Of a stretch of 25,312 nucleotides of DNA, positions 6,645 through 16,957 are shown one piece after another. Each line of letters begins with the position of its first letter. Positions within the stretch are counted from its first letter, which is position 1. This stretch comes from Flavobacteriaceae bacterium. GTDB taxonomy: Bacteria > Bacteroidota > Bacteroidia > Flavobacteriales > Flavobacteriaceae. The translations under genes were made by a program, and so were the position numbers. The DNA is taken from NCBI GenBank assembly GCA_023262245.1, contig JALRDC010000154.1, positions 1 through 25,312 on the forward strand. Reading direction: 5' to 3'. The notes beneath the pieces are model-generated. The model ran no database searches. It was not told the DNA's origin and worked only from the letters and a program-made list of their open reading frames with translations.

Positions 6645-9600
6645 TTAATTTCCAAAGTTATAACGAATCGTAAATCCGGATCGGATACTTGTTTGGGGGA
6701 AGGCAGTAGAAATGGCAAACTCTGAAAAATTGTGATCGTAAAAGAATAAGGCCGTAAGGTTTTTTGTCAGGGCGTAGTCTGCATTGATTTTAATCGCGAC
6801 GAGACGTTGTCCAGCAGTAACTTGGTCATTATCATATTCTAAATTTCGTAGCACGGTTAAATTATCACGATAAGAAACATCTGCTCGAATGTTAAGGTCT
6901 CCTCTTAAAATAACCCTTCTTCCCCCTATGCTCGTTCTGAATCGGACATCTTTTACACGATACCCCAATCCCGCTATATATTCATCTCCACTTGATTCAG
7001 TAATTAGGTTGTTATCTAAACTCAAAGATATGGCTCGCTCTTTTCTTAGTTCTGCTAAGAATTTCAATGAGTTATTCAATTCCATATCCAGCTTAATTAG
7101 TGGGTTGAATTGTTCTACTAAATTGACATTGGAATACAAGCGTTGAGGGATGAAATTTCCTGATTTATCTATTTGATCAGGAAGGGTGGGGTCAAATTCA
7201 AAGTTGGTTTGAAAATTTGTTAAAGTATAACTTGCTCTGTAGGCATGATTTAAAGAAAGACGATTAAAGATTTTAGACAAAGCTTTTATGTCCGATAGTC
7301 CGGTAAATTTTAAATTCCAATTAGGTAAAGGAGTCTTTTTAATTGGGTCAAGATCTACTTTATTAGGATCGGTTCCAGAATAAGCCGCCACAAATGAATG
7401 CAACAAGACGGATTGTTGATTTTTTCCGAAACCAAATGGAAAGCCTTCATCATCCTCTCCCAGACTAGAAAAATTACTTTGACTGGAAAGTCTTCTGGCT
7501 ATTATATTACGATTTGCTCTAAATTTTTCAAAATTTGCACTTTCCGATCCTTGTGAAGGATTAAAGGCTGTTTTTAACAAGATCGTTGACATTCCAAAAT
7601 TTCCTAAAATGTTTGTGTTTTGAGGCAAATATTCTCGGTTATCTACCCTGAAATTTTCTAGCTGATTTTCTGTAAAATCACGTTCTGCATTAAAATCAAT
7701 AATCAATCCATTAAAAGGAACCACTTGTGCGGTTGCCTTAAATTTATTGGACTTTAACTGGGTATAGAGTTGATTGAAATTTGGAAAGCCTGTAAGCCAT
7801 CCTTGTTTTGCGGCTTCATAACGAATGTCTGCCTGGCTTCCCAGAGTATATCCTAGGGTTGGGCGTAACCCTCCTGCAAAACCTACGGAAGGAAGATAGC
7901 CCGGAAGAACTGTTCCATTATTTTCATTATAACTTGCTTGAACACGTTTTACAGCAGTGAGTACATCCACAATTTTGGTTAAACTCTTTTTGAAGGCTGT
8001 ATTTTTCTTTGAGGTAGAATCTTGAGTTTTAACTGCATTTACTCTAGACTGAAAACGGCTTTTATTAGACTTTAATCCGAGTACCGAATATAATTTTGCA
8101 AATGACAATGCTGCTGTAAGTGTTTTCGTATTGTTGTTTTGTATTGTATTAACTAGACCTAAGGGGGTTCCATCTTCACTGGTGACTTGTGCTAAAGCTT
8201 CAGAACCTCTTTGCCAATTGAAGTTTCCAGTATAGTTGTAAGTCGCATCTACAAAGTTCAAAAAAGGAAGGTATTGGAAAGGGAGTTTGTAGTTTAATGA
8301 AAGGGTTTGAAAATGTGTATTGGGCTCGCCTGCATTAAACAACCCTTCCCACAAAATACGTTGTGAAGCGGTTGTTGGGTCTTGAGTTGTTGAATCAAAG
8401 TCATTGTTTTGGCGAATAATGCTGCTTGTAGCTGCATTGAAATTGAATCGAAGAGAACGGGTTAGATTGTAACTAAGTGCATAATTGTAGTCAAATAAAA
8501 AGTTTCGCTGTTGAAGATTGGGTAGGCTCCTTTGTAATGAAGCATCGGTTCCCTCTAGATAAACTTGTCTAAATTTTTGATTGTTTAGAATTCTATTAAT
8601 GTTCGTTGATCCTTCTAAGGAACTGGGGAGTAGATTAAAATTGAGTTGTTGTAACCATCTCCAGTATTTTTTTCTATTTAAAAACGTTGCTTTTTTAAAG
8701 GGTTCAATGGGCTTGGAAGTAAAAGCATAGCCATAATTAGCTCCCAGTAATAAATTAATTTCTTCTTGTTTTTCAATCTCATAATCGCGATGTTCCAACT
8801 CATTATAGGCATAAGAAAAATCAAAATTTTCAGGACTGTAAAATCGGGGTTGTCCTTGTCCTGTATTATTTTTTCTAATTCCTATAAGACTTACGCTCTT
8901 TCTTCGAGTATAATCTACCGCTTGATTTCTTATGGAATCCCTTTGAGAAACTCTTTCTGCGGTATTTAAACGATCCTCTAATTTTAAATCCTGATAAAAG
9001 GGATCGTATTCTGGACTTATATAAGTTTCTCCATTGGCAAAACTCAAAGGAATTTGCAAGCCCCATTTTGAAGGGGTCAACTGGCCAAGGTTAACATTCG
9101 AAATCAAATCGTATTGTAATAATTCTTCCCTTGTTCTTTGATTTGGGGTTTGATCAACACTTCCGAAACCGATACTAGAATAGCGACCGCTGGCCGAAAA
9201 AGTAGCAAAATCCGCAAGATTGGCATCTAAAGCTCCGATGGCAGCCCATCCCCCCTGACTGTCTATACCCGAAATTCGAAGTTCATTAAACCAAACTTCC
9301 CCGCAAAGATCTTCTCCCAAGTTTACAGAAGGGTTTTTAAGACCGATCATCAAGGTTTTAATTGACCCCAAAGATGGATTTCCGTGAATGGCTAACTTGT
9401 ACTTTTTTTGACCAGGCAAACTGCTTATAGGAGTAAATTCTTGGATAGCGTTCAATTCTTCATCAAAATATAAGGTTTCTCCCATGCCGAGTTGTTGTAG
9501 TGCTTTTGCTTTTAGTTTTGAAAGTAATTCAATTGGTATTTCAATAGAATTGGAATCGGGAATCCAAACCTCATCTGCTGAGAGTCTGTTGGATTGATTT

Positions 9601-12600
9601 TCTGTATAGGCTGTGGGTTTTAGAGGAATTTCAATTTGATAAAAGTTGTCTTGATAATCCGTCCCTAAACGAATAAAGGCGACGATGCGTCGGTCAAATT
9701 CATCTTCTGAACCTTCACCTGGCAAAGGGTCATTTCCGGGGAGGGACTCCGCGTGTAAAAACATACGCAGCTTGCTGTATTGTCTCATGTCCAAATCAAC
9801 ACCTTTAAAAATCCCTCTTGAATCCATAGGCTTTAAATCGCAAATTCGAAAAGCTAACGATTGTTCATTCTGACGAATGATGGTGTTGTTATTGTTGATT
9901 TGTTCTCTTTGAATTTCTGGTGGTAAGATGTAATTGATTGGGATTCTATTTTCATTCTCTAATATGTTTACCGTACTGATATCAACCGTTGTGTTCTCGT
10001 TAGCTAGAACTTCCTCATTTAAGGATTTGTTGTAACGTCTCCAGTCACCCCGAACTAAATCTAAGGTTCCAAAACGAAATACTACTTCTTCTTCAAACCC
10101 ACTGAGAAGCATTCTCATAAAACGTATGGATCTCAAATCGTTGATTTCGTTAATGGCTTGAAAATAAGGATCGAAGGAAGTGTTTTCATAATAACTTTTC
10201 TGGATCGGGATTTTAAATTGGATCCAACGAGTAGTAAATTCATCTCCATTGGGAGCGTTGACTTGTATATTCTCTCGTACATCGGTTATGAAAGGGTGGT
10301 TTCCCACTCTCATACTCTTGAATATTGGAATTTTATATTCAAAATAACTATCGATGGTGTTCATGCTTTGGTCCCTGTTGATGTCTTCCGTGTCAGGTTC
10401 TGTAGTGTTCCCGCGATCCGTATCACTAAATTGAATTGGGGTGTTGTTTTCAAAACCATTATAATTTTTATATCGCTCTAAAATTCCTCCATCTGCTTGT
10501 AAATAGTATTCGTAATTGTCTCCCGCGGGGTCACTTGGAGGTCCATTTGTAAAAATGGATGCTTCCTCTTGATCGCTTAAACCATCCAGTCCAACATCTT
10601 GTAGCAGTCGGTCATCTTCAACAGAATTAAAGGCGTAAACCAAAGATTGTGTCGCAGGAACTCTTCCCCAAGGCGTTTGGTAAGTAGGAGTAGTCTCATT
10701 AGTATTGGGTAATCCATTTTCAAATTGTTTTCTCCCATCTCTTAGAATGTCTTCGGAAACATTCCCTAAATGAAAAACCAACTCCCCCAGTTCATCAGTG
10801 GCAGTCTCTTTATCAGAAAAGGTGTCTAACAACCAAAACTCAATAAACTCTACATTGGATTGTTCAAAATTGGTCGCGTTTAACGCTCTGGTTATTCCCG
10901 CCCAATGCTCTTTGGTATTTCCTAAAAATTGATTTTGAGGCGCGTTGTTGTAGGGGCCTCTTTCTTTAGGGTAATAAGCTAAATCTAAAGTAGGTAAAGT
11001 ACTAGGCATTCCTGTAACCAGATCCTGTTCAGGAAAGAGTTCACGGATAAAAATTCTTCGGGTTTCATTGCTTGAAATGTCGTCATTGTTAATTCCTTCA
11101 GGTTGTCTGGAATAAAATACTTGATCAATGGAATACCAAGCCAGTTTTGAACGTCCATAGCCACTTTCAATCCCTTCAGCAGTCGCACCAGGCACATCGT
11201 TTATTGGAACACTAGAAAGGTTCCAGGCGTTGAAGCCTTTAACATCAATATTGGTTTGAGCACCTTCAAAATCATCTATATACACATTCGTTTCCCCGTT
11301 GAGTTGGGTATTTCGAGGGTCGTTTGCAGCCAAGTTAGCAACTTCTCCACGGAAAGAGATTTGTGAGGGTATGTTGGTTTGTATCGTAGGCCACTTATTC
11401 ACCATGCGAGTCAAAAAGGGTACTTCGGTAGAAAAATTAGTATTTATACCCATCATGGTATTGTTTACAGGTTCCGTTCCATAATTTGCCTTTTGTGTCA
11501 ATGGATTTTCACTGAGGTTAATTAGGGTTCCTCCCACATTAAACTTATCGTTTATCCTGTGATTGATGTTAATCCCAGAGAAACGCTTGTTTTGTTGGTT
11601 GAAAAAGGAATTGTTTTCTACAGAAATGTCTATAGGAATGTTGGATGCTTTAAGTCCTTCGTCTAGTATTTTTACCCTCCCTATTTCATAATTTACTGTA
11701 TAATCCAGTCCTTCTTGTAATACCCTTCCCCCCGCTGTTACGCGAACCGAACCTCGAGGAATATTAAAGGCTCCAATATTAATTCCATCGCCTCCTTCGG
11801 CTTTGTAACGTCCTTTCAGTTGGAATTTATTTTTTTCTGTAAACTCGAGTGCTGCAGCTTTGGTTAAAGCGTACATTTCTTTAAAAACATAGCGCTGTTG
11901 GTTTTTATTAAAGCTATTGTCAAGCTCATAATCTTCTTTTGCTGATTTAGGATCGTCTAGAAGATTGAATAAAAATTCTCCAAAAGGTTCTACTTTAGGG
12001 AAAATAATCCGTCCGTAACGCGGATCAATAGTGATCCCCGGAAGATAGTCGAAAAATCCATCTCCCTGTGGTACCAAATCTTGATAAGCATTTAAACGAT
12101 CTAAATCCATCGTGTTAAGAAGCACCTCATCATCAAGTTCTTCTGGCCAAATGGATGCATCTACAGGGGTGAGATAATTTATAGGAGAGGGATCGGTATA
12201 TAAGATATTGAGTCTAAAATCTTCTTCTGCTAATTGAAAAGCTCCTGTATTATAGATGTTTTTCATCATTAAATCCCAAACGGGCTGTCTAACATCAGTT
12301 AAACTGCTTTTGAGCATCTTAACGATTAAGTTATTTGTTTGGACTTGTTGCTGGGGTTGCTGTCCTTGACCGGAGACTGGGTTTTGTTGAATGATGGAGG
12401 TTCCTGGAATATCGCCATTAGCAAATTCTCCTACTTGATAGACCTTTCCTAAATAGGTGTATTGAAAAGCTACTCCAAGAATTTCATCATTACTCAAGCG
12501 TTGATTTAGGGAAATATAGCCTAACTGTGGATGGTAGGTGAATTCTTGAGCTCTAAGCTTTCGGGCACTTTCAAGTACTGCATAATCAAATCCCTCACTC

Positions 12601-14099
12601 GCTTTAACATTGTCAAAACCATTGTTGACCGTAGCGATGTCTCGAATTTTTTCATTTAAAATTCCTCCAAACCCAATTTCCTCTGGATCGAGTTTATTGT
12701 TTTCATTTCTAGGCGGATCAGATGGGTTCGATGTTGAGAAGAATCCCGGAAGGCTGTCATCGAGTCGTGCTTTTTCCGGATTCGTTTCTCCGAGATCTTG
12801 AAGAGCAACCACATTACGTACGTTTTGGGTTTGATATCCTCTATTGGTTACCCATACTTCAATTCGTGTAATTTGGACAGGAGAATTGATATAGGGATAA
12901 TTTGCTAAAAAGGTGTCGTAGTTATCTCTAAAGTACTGACTGAGGAAATAATGCCGGTCTTCTTCATAATCCAAAGCATATAAGCTAAACTCTTGTAATT
13001 TTCCCCCTCCTTGAGAGGTGATGTTTTGAGATTGAGAACGTTGTTCTGAAAACACCCCTGAAATTGTGGTATTTCCAAATTTTAAATCTGCTCGTACTCC
13101 AAATAAACTCTGCGCTCCTTGAATCAAATTACTGTTAATGGGCATGCTTATGTTTCCGATATCAATATTTTGTAAAATGGCATCTTCAGTTACTTTCCCT
13201 TTTAAATAGTCCGCAACTCTGTTTCCCACTTGTTCTGTGCTATTGGGTAATTGGTTGATGTTGTTTTTTAAGTTATCGATTTTTTGTCGGGCTTCATTCA
13301 GCGTGTTTTTTGCTTGATTAACTTGACTACGAACTTCATTTACAGTTTCTTTTATCTCATTAGCCTTATTTTGTAAATTCTCTACATTTTGTTGTAATCT
13401 GTTAATATTTGCACCTAATTTCCCTGGGACGATGTCAGAAACTTCTGATAACTTGGGAGGATTGAATTGAATTTTGACTAAATTTTGAAAATCGAAAGTA
13501 GACTCTGTGTCATAGTTTGCAGTAATTTGAAGTCGCTCTCCGATTTTTCCTAACAAACTTAAACTGATCCTCTGGTCAAAGTCAAAACCTGGAGATCTTC
13601 TATTGATTACAGAAGCTAAGGGATTATCATTTCGTTGATATCGATATCCAAGATCTATCCCTATAGAACCTTGAGGGGAAATATCAATCGCATTGCTTCC
13701 AAAAATAGATTCGAAGAATTTGTTGTTTACATAGAGTTCTGGAAGTAAGTTTTTCTGAGCGTCTTCAACATTTGCTCCATAGCCACTTAGAGCTTGGACT
13801 TTCTCTTGAAAATAGCCTTGCATTTGTTCTTTTAGTACAAGGGCTTCGTACTCTTTTACAGTTAGAACCAAAGGGGTAATGATGGGATACCCGCCAATTT
13901 CTTCAGACAAAATATAACGATCTGAATCTGGATCATAGGTATAAAGACGTTCCACACTAGTAGAAGAAGGCGGAGCAATACTTCCTATGTCAGCTGCCTC
14001 TTGTGCTAAAACAAGCCCACCAGATAACAGCATCCAAATCATTGTAAGGATGAAGCTTTGGGGCAATTTAAAAACTACATATCGAGTTGTTTCAATCAA
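6645..14099 (-). CDS. sprA: Cell-surface protein SprA, outer-membrane translocon of the type IX secretion system
   Basis: SprA is the giant outer-membrane pore through which Bacteroidota export type IX cargo, and in flavobacteria it is also needed for gliding. The product is 2484 residues, close to known SprA lengths of about 2400. Diagnostic segments include GNISMPINSNLIQGAQSLFG, NVYIDDFEGAQTNID and GEVWFNELRISGID, and a beta-rich C terminus ending RSGFTIRYNFGN. The start is a TTG (14099-14097): it gives a signal peptide with R6 and K11 before the hydrophobic core and a cleavage region near LAQEA. The first ATG, at residue 20, would leave a signal with no positive charge. Residues about 226-285 form a predicted coiled coil. 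The start lies 4 nt after ruvA, so the two genes are co-transcribed. Confidence 0.97.
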   Translation of the reverse strand: MIETTRYVVFKLPQSFILTMIWMLLSGGLVLAQEAADIGSIAPPSSTSVERLYTYDPDSDRYILSEEIGGYPIITPLVLTVKEYEALVLKEQMQGYFQEKVQALSGYGANVEDAQKNLLPELYVNNKFFESIFGSNAIDISPQGSIGIDLGYRYQRNDNPLASVINRRSPGFDFDQRISLSLLGKIGERLQITANYDTESTFDFQNLVKIQFNPPKLSEVSDIVPGKLGANINRLQQNVENLQNKANEIKETVNEVRSQVNQAKNTLNEARQKIDNLKNNINQLPNSTEQVGNRVADYLKGKVTEDAILQNIDIGNISMPINSNLIQGAQSLFGVRADLKFGNTTISGVFSEQRSQSQNITSQGGGKLQEFSLYALDYEEDRHYFLSQYFRDNYDTFLANYPYINSPVQITRIEVWVTNRGYQTQNVRNVVALQDLGETNPEKARLDDSLPGFFSTSNPSDPPRNENNKLDPEEIGFGGILNEKIRDIATVNNGFDNVKASEGFDYAVLESARKLRAQEFTYHPQLGYISLNQRLSNDEILGVAFQYTYLGKVYQVGEFANGDIPGTSIIQQNPVSGQGQQPQQQVQTNNLIVKMLKSSLTDVRQPVWDLMMKNIYNTGAFQLAEEDFRLNILYTDPSPINYLTPVDASIWPEELDDEVLLNTMDLDRLNAYQDLVPQGDGFFDYLPGITIDPRYGRIIFPKVEPFGEFLFNLLDDPKSAKEDYELDNSFNKNQQRYVFKEMYALTKAAALEFTEKNKFQLKGRYKAEGGDGINIGAFNIPRGSVRVTAGGRVLQEGLDYTVNYEIGRVKILDEGLKASNIPIDISVENNSFFNQQNKRFSGININHRINDKFNVGGTLINLSENPLTQKANYGTEPVNNTMMGINTNFSTEVPFLTRMVNKWPTIQTNIPSQISFRGEVANLAANDPRNTQLNGETNVYIDDFEGAQTNIDVKGFNAWNLSSVPINDVPGATAEGIESGYGRSKLAWYSIDQVFYSRQPEGINNDDISSNETRRIFIRELFPEQDLVTGMPSTLPTLDLAYYPKERGPYNNAPQNQFLGNTKEHWAGITRALNATNFEQSNVEFIEFWLLDTFSDKETATDELGELVFHLGNVSEDILRDGRKQFENGLPNTNETTPTYQTPWGRVPATQSLVYAFNSVEDDRLLQDVGLDGLSDQEEASIFTNGPPSDPAGDNYEYYLQADGGILERYKNYNGFENNTPIQFSDTDRGNTTEPDTEDINRDQSMNTIDSYFEYKIPIFKSMRVGNHPFITDVRENIQVNAPNGDEFTTRWIQFKIPIQKSYYENTSFDPYFQAINEINDLRSIRFMRMLLSGFEEEVVFRFGTLDLVRGDWRRYNKSLNEEVLANENTTVDISTVNILENENRIPINYILPPEIQREQINNNNTIIRQNEQSLAFRICDLKPMDSRGIFKGVDLDMRQYSKLRMFLHAESLPGNDPLPGEGSEDEFDRRIVAFIRLGTDYQDNFYQIEIPLKPTAYTENQSNRLSADEVWIPDSNSIEIPIELLSKLKAKALQQLGMGETLYFDEELNAIQEFTPISSLPGQKKYKLAIHGNPSLGSIKTLMIGLKNPSVNLGEDLCGEVWFNELRISGIDSQGGWAAIGALDANLADFATFSASGRYSSIGFGSVDQTPNQRTREELLQYDLISNVNLGQLTPSKWGLQIPLSFANGETYISPEYDPFYQDLKLEDRLNTAERVSQRDSIRNQAVDYTRRKSVSLIGIRKNNTGQGQPRFYSPENFDFSYAYNELEHRDYEIEKQEEINLLLGANYGYAFTSKPIEPFKKATFLNRKKYWRWLQQLNFNLLPSSLEGSTNINRILNNQKFRQVYLEGTDASLQRSLPNLQQRNFLFDYNYALSYNLTRSLRFNFNAATSSIIRQNNDFDSTTQDPTTASQRILWEGLFNAGEPNTHFQTLSLNYKLPFQYLPFLNFVDATYNYTGNFNWQRGSEALAQVTSEDGTPLGLVNTIQNNNTKTLTAALSFAKLYSVLGLKSNKSRFQSRVNAVKTQDSTSKKNTAFKKSLTKIVDVLTAVKRVQASYNENNGTVLPGYLPSVGFAGGLRPTLGYTLGSQADIRYEAAKQGWLTGFPNFNQLYTQLKSNKFKATAQVVPFNGLIIDFNAERDFTENQLENFRVDNREYLPQNTNILGNFGMSTILLKTAFNPSQGSESANFEKFRANRNIIARRLSSQSNFSSLGEDDEGFPFGFGKNQQSVLLHSFVAAYSGTDPNKVDLDPIKKTPLPNWNLKFTGLSDIKALSKIFNRLSLNHAYRASYTLTNFQTNFEFDPTLPDQIDKSGNFIPQRLYSNVNLVEQFNPLIKLDMELNNSLKFLAELRKERAISLSLDNNLITESSGDEYIAGLGYRVKDVRFRTSIGGRRVILRGDLNIRADVSYRDNLTVLRNLEYDNDQVTAGQRLVAIKINADYALTKNLTALFFYDHNFSEFAISTAFPQTSIRSGFTIRYNFGN

Positions 14100-14103
14100 G
14101 TAT

Positions 14104-14685
14104 TTACAGTTTATTCAGAGCTTCCTTGATCAGTTCTTCTACTGAACAGTCTGGAGTGCTTTGAATAATGCGATCAACAATGCGTTCAGACTGTTTTCTT
14201 GAGTAACCAAGAACCTCTAATGCTGATAACGCTTCATCTTTGATTGTATTGTTCCCAAAAATCTGAATTTCTTCACCTTCAAAGAGATTCATCATTTTAT
14301 CTTTTAATTCTATTAAAACCCGTTGGGCTGTTTTCAGTCCGATTCCCTTGACAGATTTGATCATATTGAGATCCTCTGAGACGATCGCCCTTTGTATTTG
14401 TTGGGGTTCTAGAGAGGATAACATCGTTCGTGCGGTACTGGCTCCAATCCCTGAAACAGAGATTAAAAGAAGAAAAACAGACCGTTCTATAGTGGTGTGA
14501 AAACCAAATAAGGTTTGAGCATCTTCCCGAACTTGAAGGTGGGTATAAATTTTTATGTTTTCATCATTTCCCATTTGTGAATACGTATGTAGAGAAATGT
14601 GTACTGCATAACCCACGCCATTGCAGTCAATAACTAATTGTGTGGGGGTTTTTTCAACCAGTCGACCTGTAAGTTGGGTGATCAT
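14104..14685 (-). CDS. ruvA: Holliday junction branch migration protein RuvA
   Basis: RuvA is the tetrameric DNA-binding subunit that loads the RuvB motor on Holliday junctions. I place the start at the ATG at 14685 (MITQLTGRLVEKTP), which gives 194 residues. The longer frame from 14715 adds ten residues that RuvA proteins lack and overlaps maeB. Domain I carries LVIDCNGVGYAVHIS. Domain II has two helix-hairpin-helix motifs, SVSGIGASTARTM and SVKGIGLKTAQRV. Domain III, which contacts RuvB, is the C-terminal segment from about residue 150 with DEALSALEVLGYSRKQ. It starts 4 nt after maeB and ends 4 nt before sprA, in tight operon spacing. Confidence 0.96.
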   Translation of the reverse strand: MITQLTGRLVEKTPTQLVIDCNGVGYAVHISLHTYSQMGNDENIKIYTHLQVREDAQTLFGFHTTIERSVFLLLISVSGIGASTARTMLSSLEPQQIQRAIVSEDLNMIKSVKGIGLKTAQRVLIELKDKMMNLFEGEEIQIFGNNTIKDEALSALEVLGYSRKQSERIVDRIIQSTPDCSVEELIKEALNKL

Positions 14686-14689
14686 GTCT

Positions 14690-16951
14690 TTATTTATTTT
14701 TTGATTGTGCGTCAACCACCGCTAGGGCAGACATATTTACAATTTCAGTGACCGAGGCACCCAACTGTAAAATGTGTATGGGTTCGCTCAGGCCCATTAA
14801 AATTGGCCCTATAGAAAGTGCTTCATTTAATTCTTTCATTAATTTATAGGTAATGTTTGCCGCATCTAAATTGGGAAACACTAAGACATTTACTTTTTTA
14901 TTACTCAAATTGGAAAAGGGAAATCCATTTTGAAGTAATTCTTTATTTAAAGCAAAATCGGATTGAATGGGACCATCCACTGTTAAGTCAGGGAAACTGC
15001 GATGAAGTATGGAAACTGCTTCTGTTACCTTTTGAGCTTGAGGAAATCTTGAAGATCCAAAATTTGAAAAAGAAAGCATTGCGATTACAGGTTCTAACCC
15101 AAACATTTTTGCCATCTGACCACTCATCTGAGCAATCTTTGCTAATTCTTTTGCAGATGGTTCAACATTGATGGTTGTGTCAGATAAAAACAAAGGACCC
15201 GACTTTGTGAGCATCAGATTGGTTGCTGCCACTCTACTAACTCCTTTGGCTTTAGAGGTGGTTTCAAGAATGGGTTTTACTACAGAGCGATAATTTCTTG
15301 AATATCCAGATATCATAGCATCTGCATCTCCATTTTTAATCATCATAGAAGCAAAATAATTTCGCTCGCGCATCAAACGTTTTGCATCATAGAGCGTGTA
15401 TCCCTTTCTATTTTGGGAATCCCAAAATAAAGCAGCATAACGCTCGCGTGTTTCCGCTTGCTCTGGTTCTTTTGGATCAATTATTTCCAGAGGGGCATTA
15501 AATTCTATAACATTTCGGAGCTCTTCAATCATTATTTTATTACCCAAAAGTATCGGGTGTGCTATGCCTTCCTCATATACTATTTGTGCTGCTTTGAGTA
15601 CATCTAAATGGTCTGCTTCAGCAAAAACTACTCGCTTAGGGGCTATTTTTGCTCTATCGTGAAGCAAACGCACCATTTTTTGAGTATTTCCTAATCTTTT
15701 TTCTAATGTTTCTCGATAACGATCCCAGTCCTCTATAGGTTCTTTTGCCACCCCTGATTCCATAGCTGCCTTTGCTACAGCAGGAGGAACAGTAGTAATT
15801 AAACGAGGATCAAAAGGTTTGGGGATGATATAATTTTTGCCAAAACTCAAACGCGTTTCGTCATATACAACATTTACCTGTTCAGGCACAGATTCCTTTG
15901 CTAGATCGGCCAGTGCGATGACGGCAGCTTTTTTCATTGCCTCATTAATTGCAGTAGCTCTTACATCTAGTGCTCCCCTAAAGATGAATGGAAAGCCTAA
16001 AACATTATTCACTTGATTTGGATGATCAGAACGTCCTGTAGCCATGATAATGTCTTTTCTTGCTTTGCAAGCCTCTTCATAACCGATTTCAGGATCTGGA
16101 TTGGCCATGGCAAATACAATGGGTTGGGGTGCCATTGTTTGTAACATTGAAGTGGTTACAATATTGGGTTGCGAAAGACCTATAAAAACATCGGCATCTA
16201 CTAATGCTTCCTCTAAGGTAGACAGGTTTCTTGTGGTGGCAAATTGTGCTTTTTCTGGGCTTAGATTTTCTCGGCTTTGTTGAATGACTCCCTTACTATC
16301 TAGCATGATGATGTTGGATTGCTTAGCTCCAAATGCGAGATATAATTTTGTACAAGAAATTGCTGCGGCACCAGCACCGGAGACAACAATTTTAACGGAT
16401 TCAATTTTTTTATCAGCCAACTCCAATGCATTGAGTAAAGCTGCAGCAGAAATGATTGCTGTTCCATGCTGATCATCATGCATTACAGGAATATCTAATT
16501 CTTCTTTTAATCTTCGCTCTATTTCAAATGCTTCAGGAGACTTAATATCTTCCAAATTGATCCCGCCAAAAGTGGGAGCGATGGCCTTTACCGCTTCAAT
16601 GAATTTGTCGGGGTCTTTTGCATCTACCTCAATATCAAAAACATCAATACCTGCAAAGCGTTTAAATAAAACGGCTTTGCCCTCCATAACGGGTTTACTT
16701 GCTAAAGCTCCCATATTGCCTAACCCTAAAACTGCTGTTCCATTTGTAATTACCGCAATAAGATTTCCTTTATTGGTATATTGATATGCGGTAGAGGGAT
16801 TTTTATTAATTTCCTTTACAGGCTCAGCAACTCCAGGTGTATAAGCCAGAGATAAATCATGTTGCGTTAAACAAGGTTTTGATGAATCAACACTTAACTT
16901 TCCGGGCTTAGGAAGTGAATGGTAATCTAACGCAGCTTTTCTTAGATCCAT
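14690..16951 (-). CDS. maeB: NADP-dependent malic enzyme with C-terminal phosphotransacetylase-like domain (probable chimera of two lineages)
   Basis: MaeB oxidatively decarboxylates malate to pyruvate. The 753-residue length fits the two-domain form: a malic enzyme domain (about 1-420) with LAYTPGVAEP, GINLEDIKSPE, HDDQHGTAI and GAGAAAISC (nucleotide site), then a phosphotransacetylase-like domain (about 430-753), which in this family is regulatory. The first ~100 residues (for example ALDYHSLPKPGKL, SSKPCLTQHDLSLAYTPG and KAVLFKRFAGIDVF) look proteobacterial. From about residue 120 on (IAPTFGGINLED, EAFEIERRLKEELDIPVMH, GRSDHPNQVNNVLGF and the C-terminal domain) the sequence looks flavobacterial. 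A strong Shine-Dalgarno GAGGAG precedes the start, unlike the flavobacterial neighbours, and overlaps the gntR stop codon. The frame is intact, so the protein could be real, but a mis-joined assembly is the likelier explanation. Confidence 0.9.
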   Translation of the reverse strand: MDLRKAALDYHSLPKPGKLSVDSSKPCLTQHDLSLAYTPGVAEPVKEINKNPSTAYQYTNKGNLIAVITNGTAVLGLGNMGALASKPVMEGKAVLFKRFAGIDVFDIEVDAKDPDKFIEAVKAIAPTFGGINLEDIKSPEAFEIERRLKEELDIPVMHDDQHGTAIISAAALLNALELADKKIESVKIVVSGAGAAAISCTKLYLAFGAKQSNIIMLDSKGVIQQSRENLSPEKAQFATTRNLSTLEEALVDADVFIGLSQPNIVTTSMLQTMAPQPIVFAMANPDPEIGYEEACKARKDIIMATGRSDHPNQVNNVLGFPFIFRGALDVRATAINEAMKKAAVIALADLAKESVPEQVNVVYDETRLSFGKNYIIPKPFDPRLITTVPPAVAKAAMESGVAKEPIEDWDRYRETLEKRLGNTQKMVRLLHDRAKIAPKRVVFAEADHLDVLKAAQIVYEEGIAHPILLGNKIMIEELRNVIEFNAPLEIIDPKEPEQAETRERYAALFWDSQNRKGYTLYDAKRLMRERNYFASMMIKNGDADAMISGYSRNYRSVVKPILETTSKAKGVSRVAATNLMLTKSGPLFLSDTTINVEPSAKELAKIAQMSGQMAKMFGLEPVIAMLSFSNFGSSRFPQAQKVTEAVSILHRSFPDLTVDGPIQSDFALNKELLQNGFPFSNLSNKKVNVLVFPNLDAANITYKLMKELNEALSIGPILMGLSEPIHILQLGASVTEIVNMSALAVVDAQSKNK
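16579..16654. other. Candidate junction between the flavobacterial and the proteobacterial block
   Basis: This stretch encodes maeB residues about 100-124 (GIDVFDIEVDAKDPDKFIEA and the next few). To the right the protein, Shine-Dalgarno and neighbours look proteobacterial; to the left they look flavobacterial. The encoded block is strongly conserved in MaeB of both groups, as expected at a joining point made by shared sequence. The exact point could lie anywhere from about 16450 to 16963. Confidence 0.5.
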
Positions 16952-16957
16952 AAAGTT

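Noticed and set aside
8875..9066. Short frames inside sprA on both strands
   Set aside because: They lie wholly within the sprA coding frame and show no family resemblance or ribosome sites.
14686..14715. Longer start for RuvA at 14715
   Set aside because: The extra ten residues are not part of RuvA, overlap maeB, and the ATG at 14685 begins with the family's usual MITQL.
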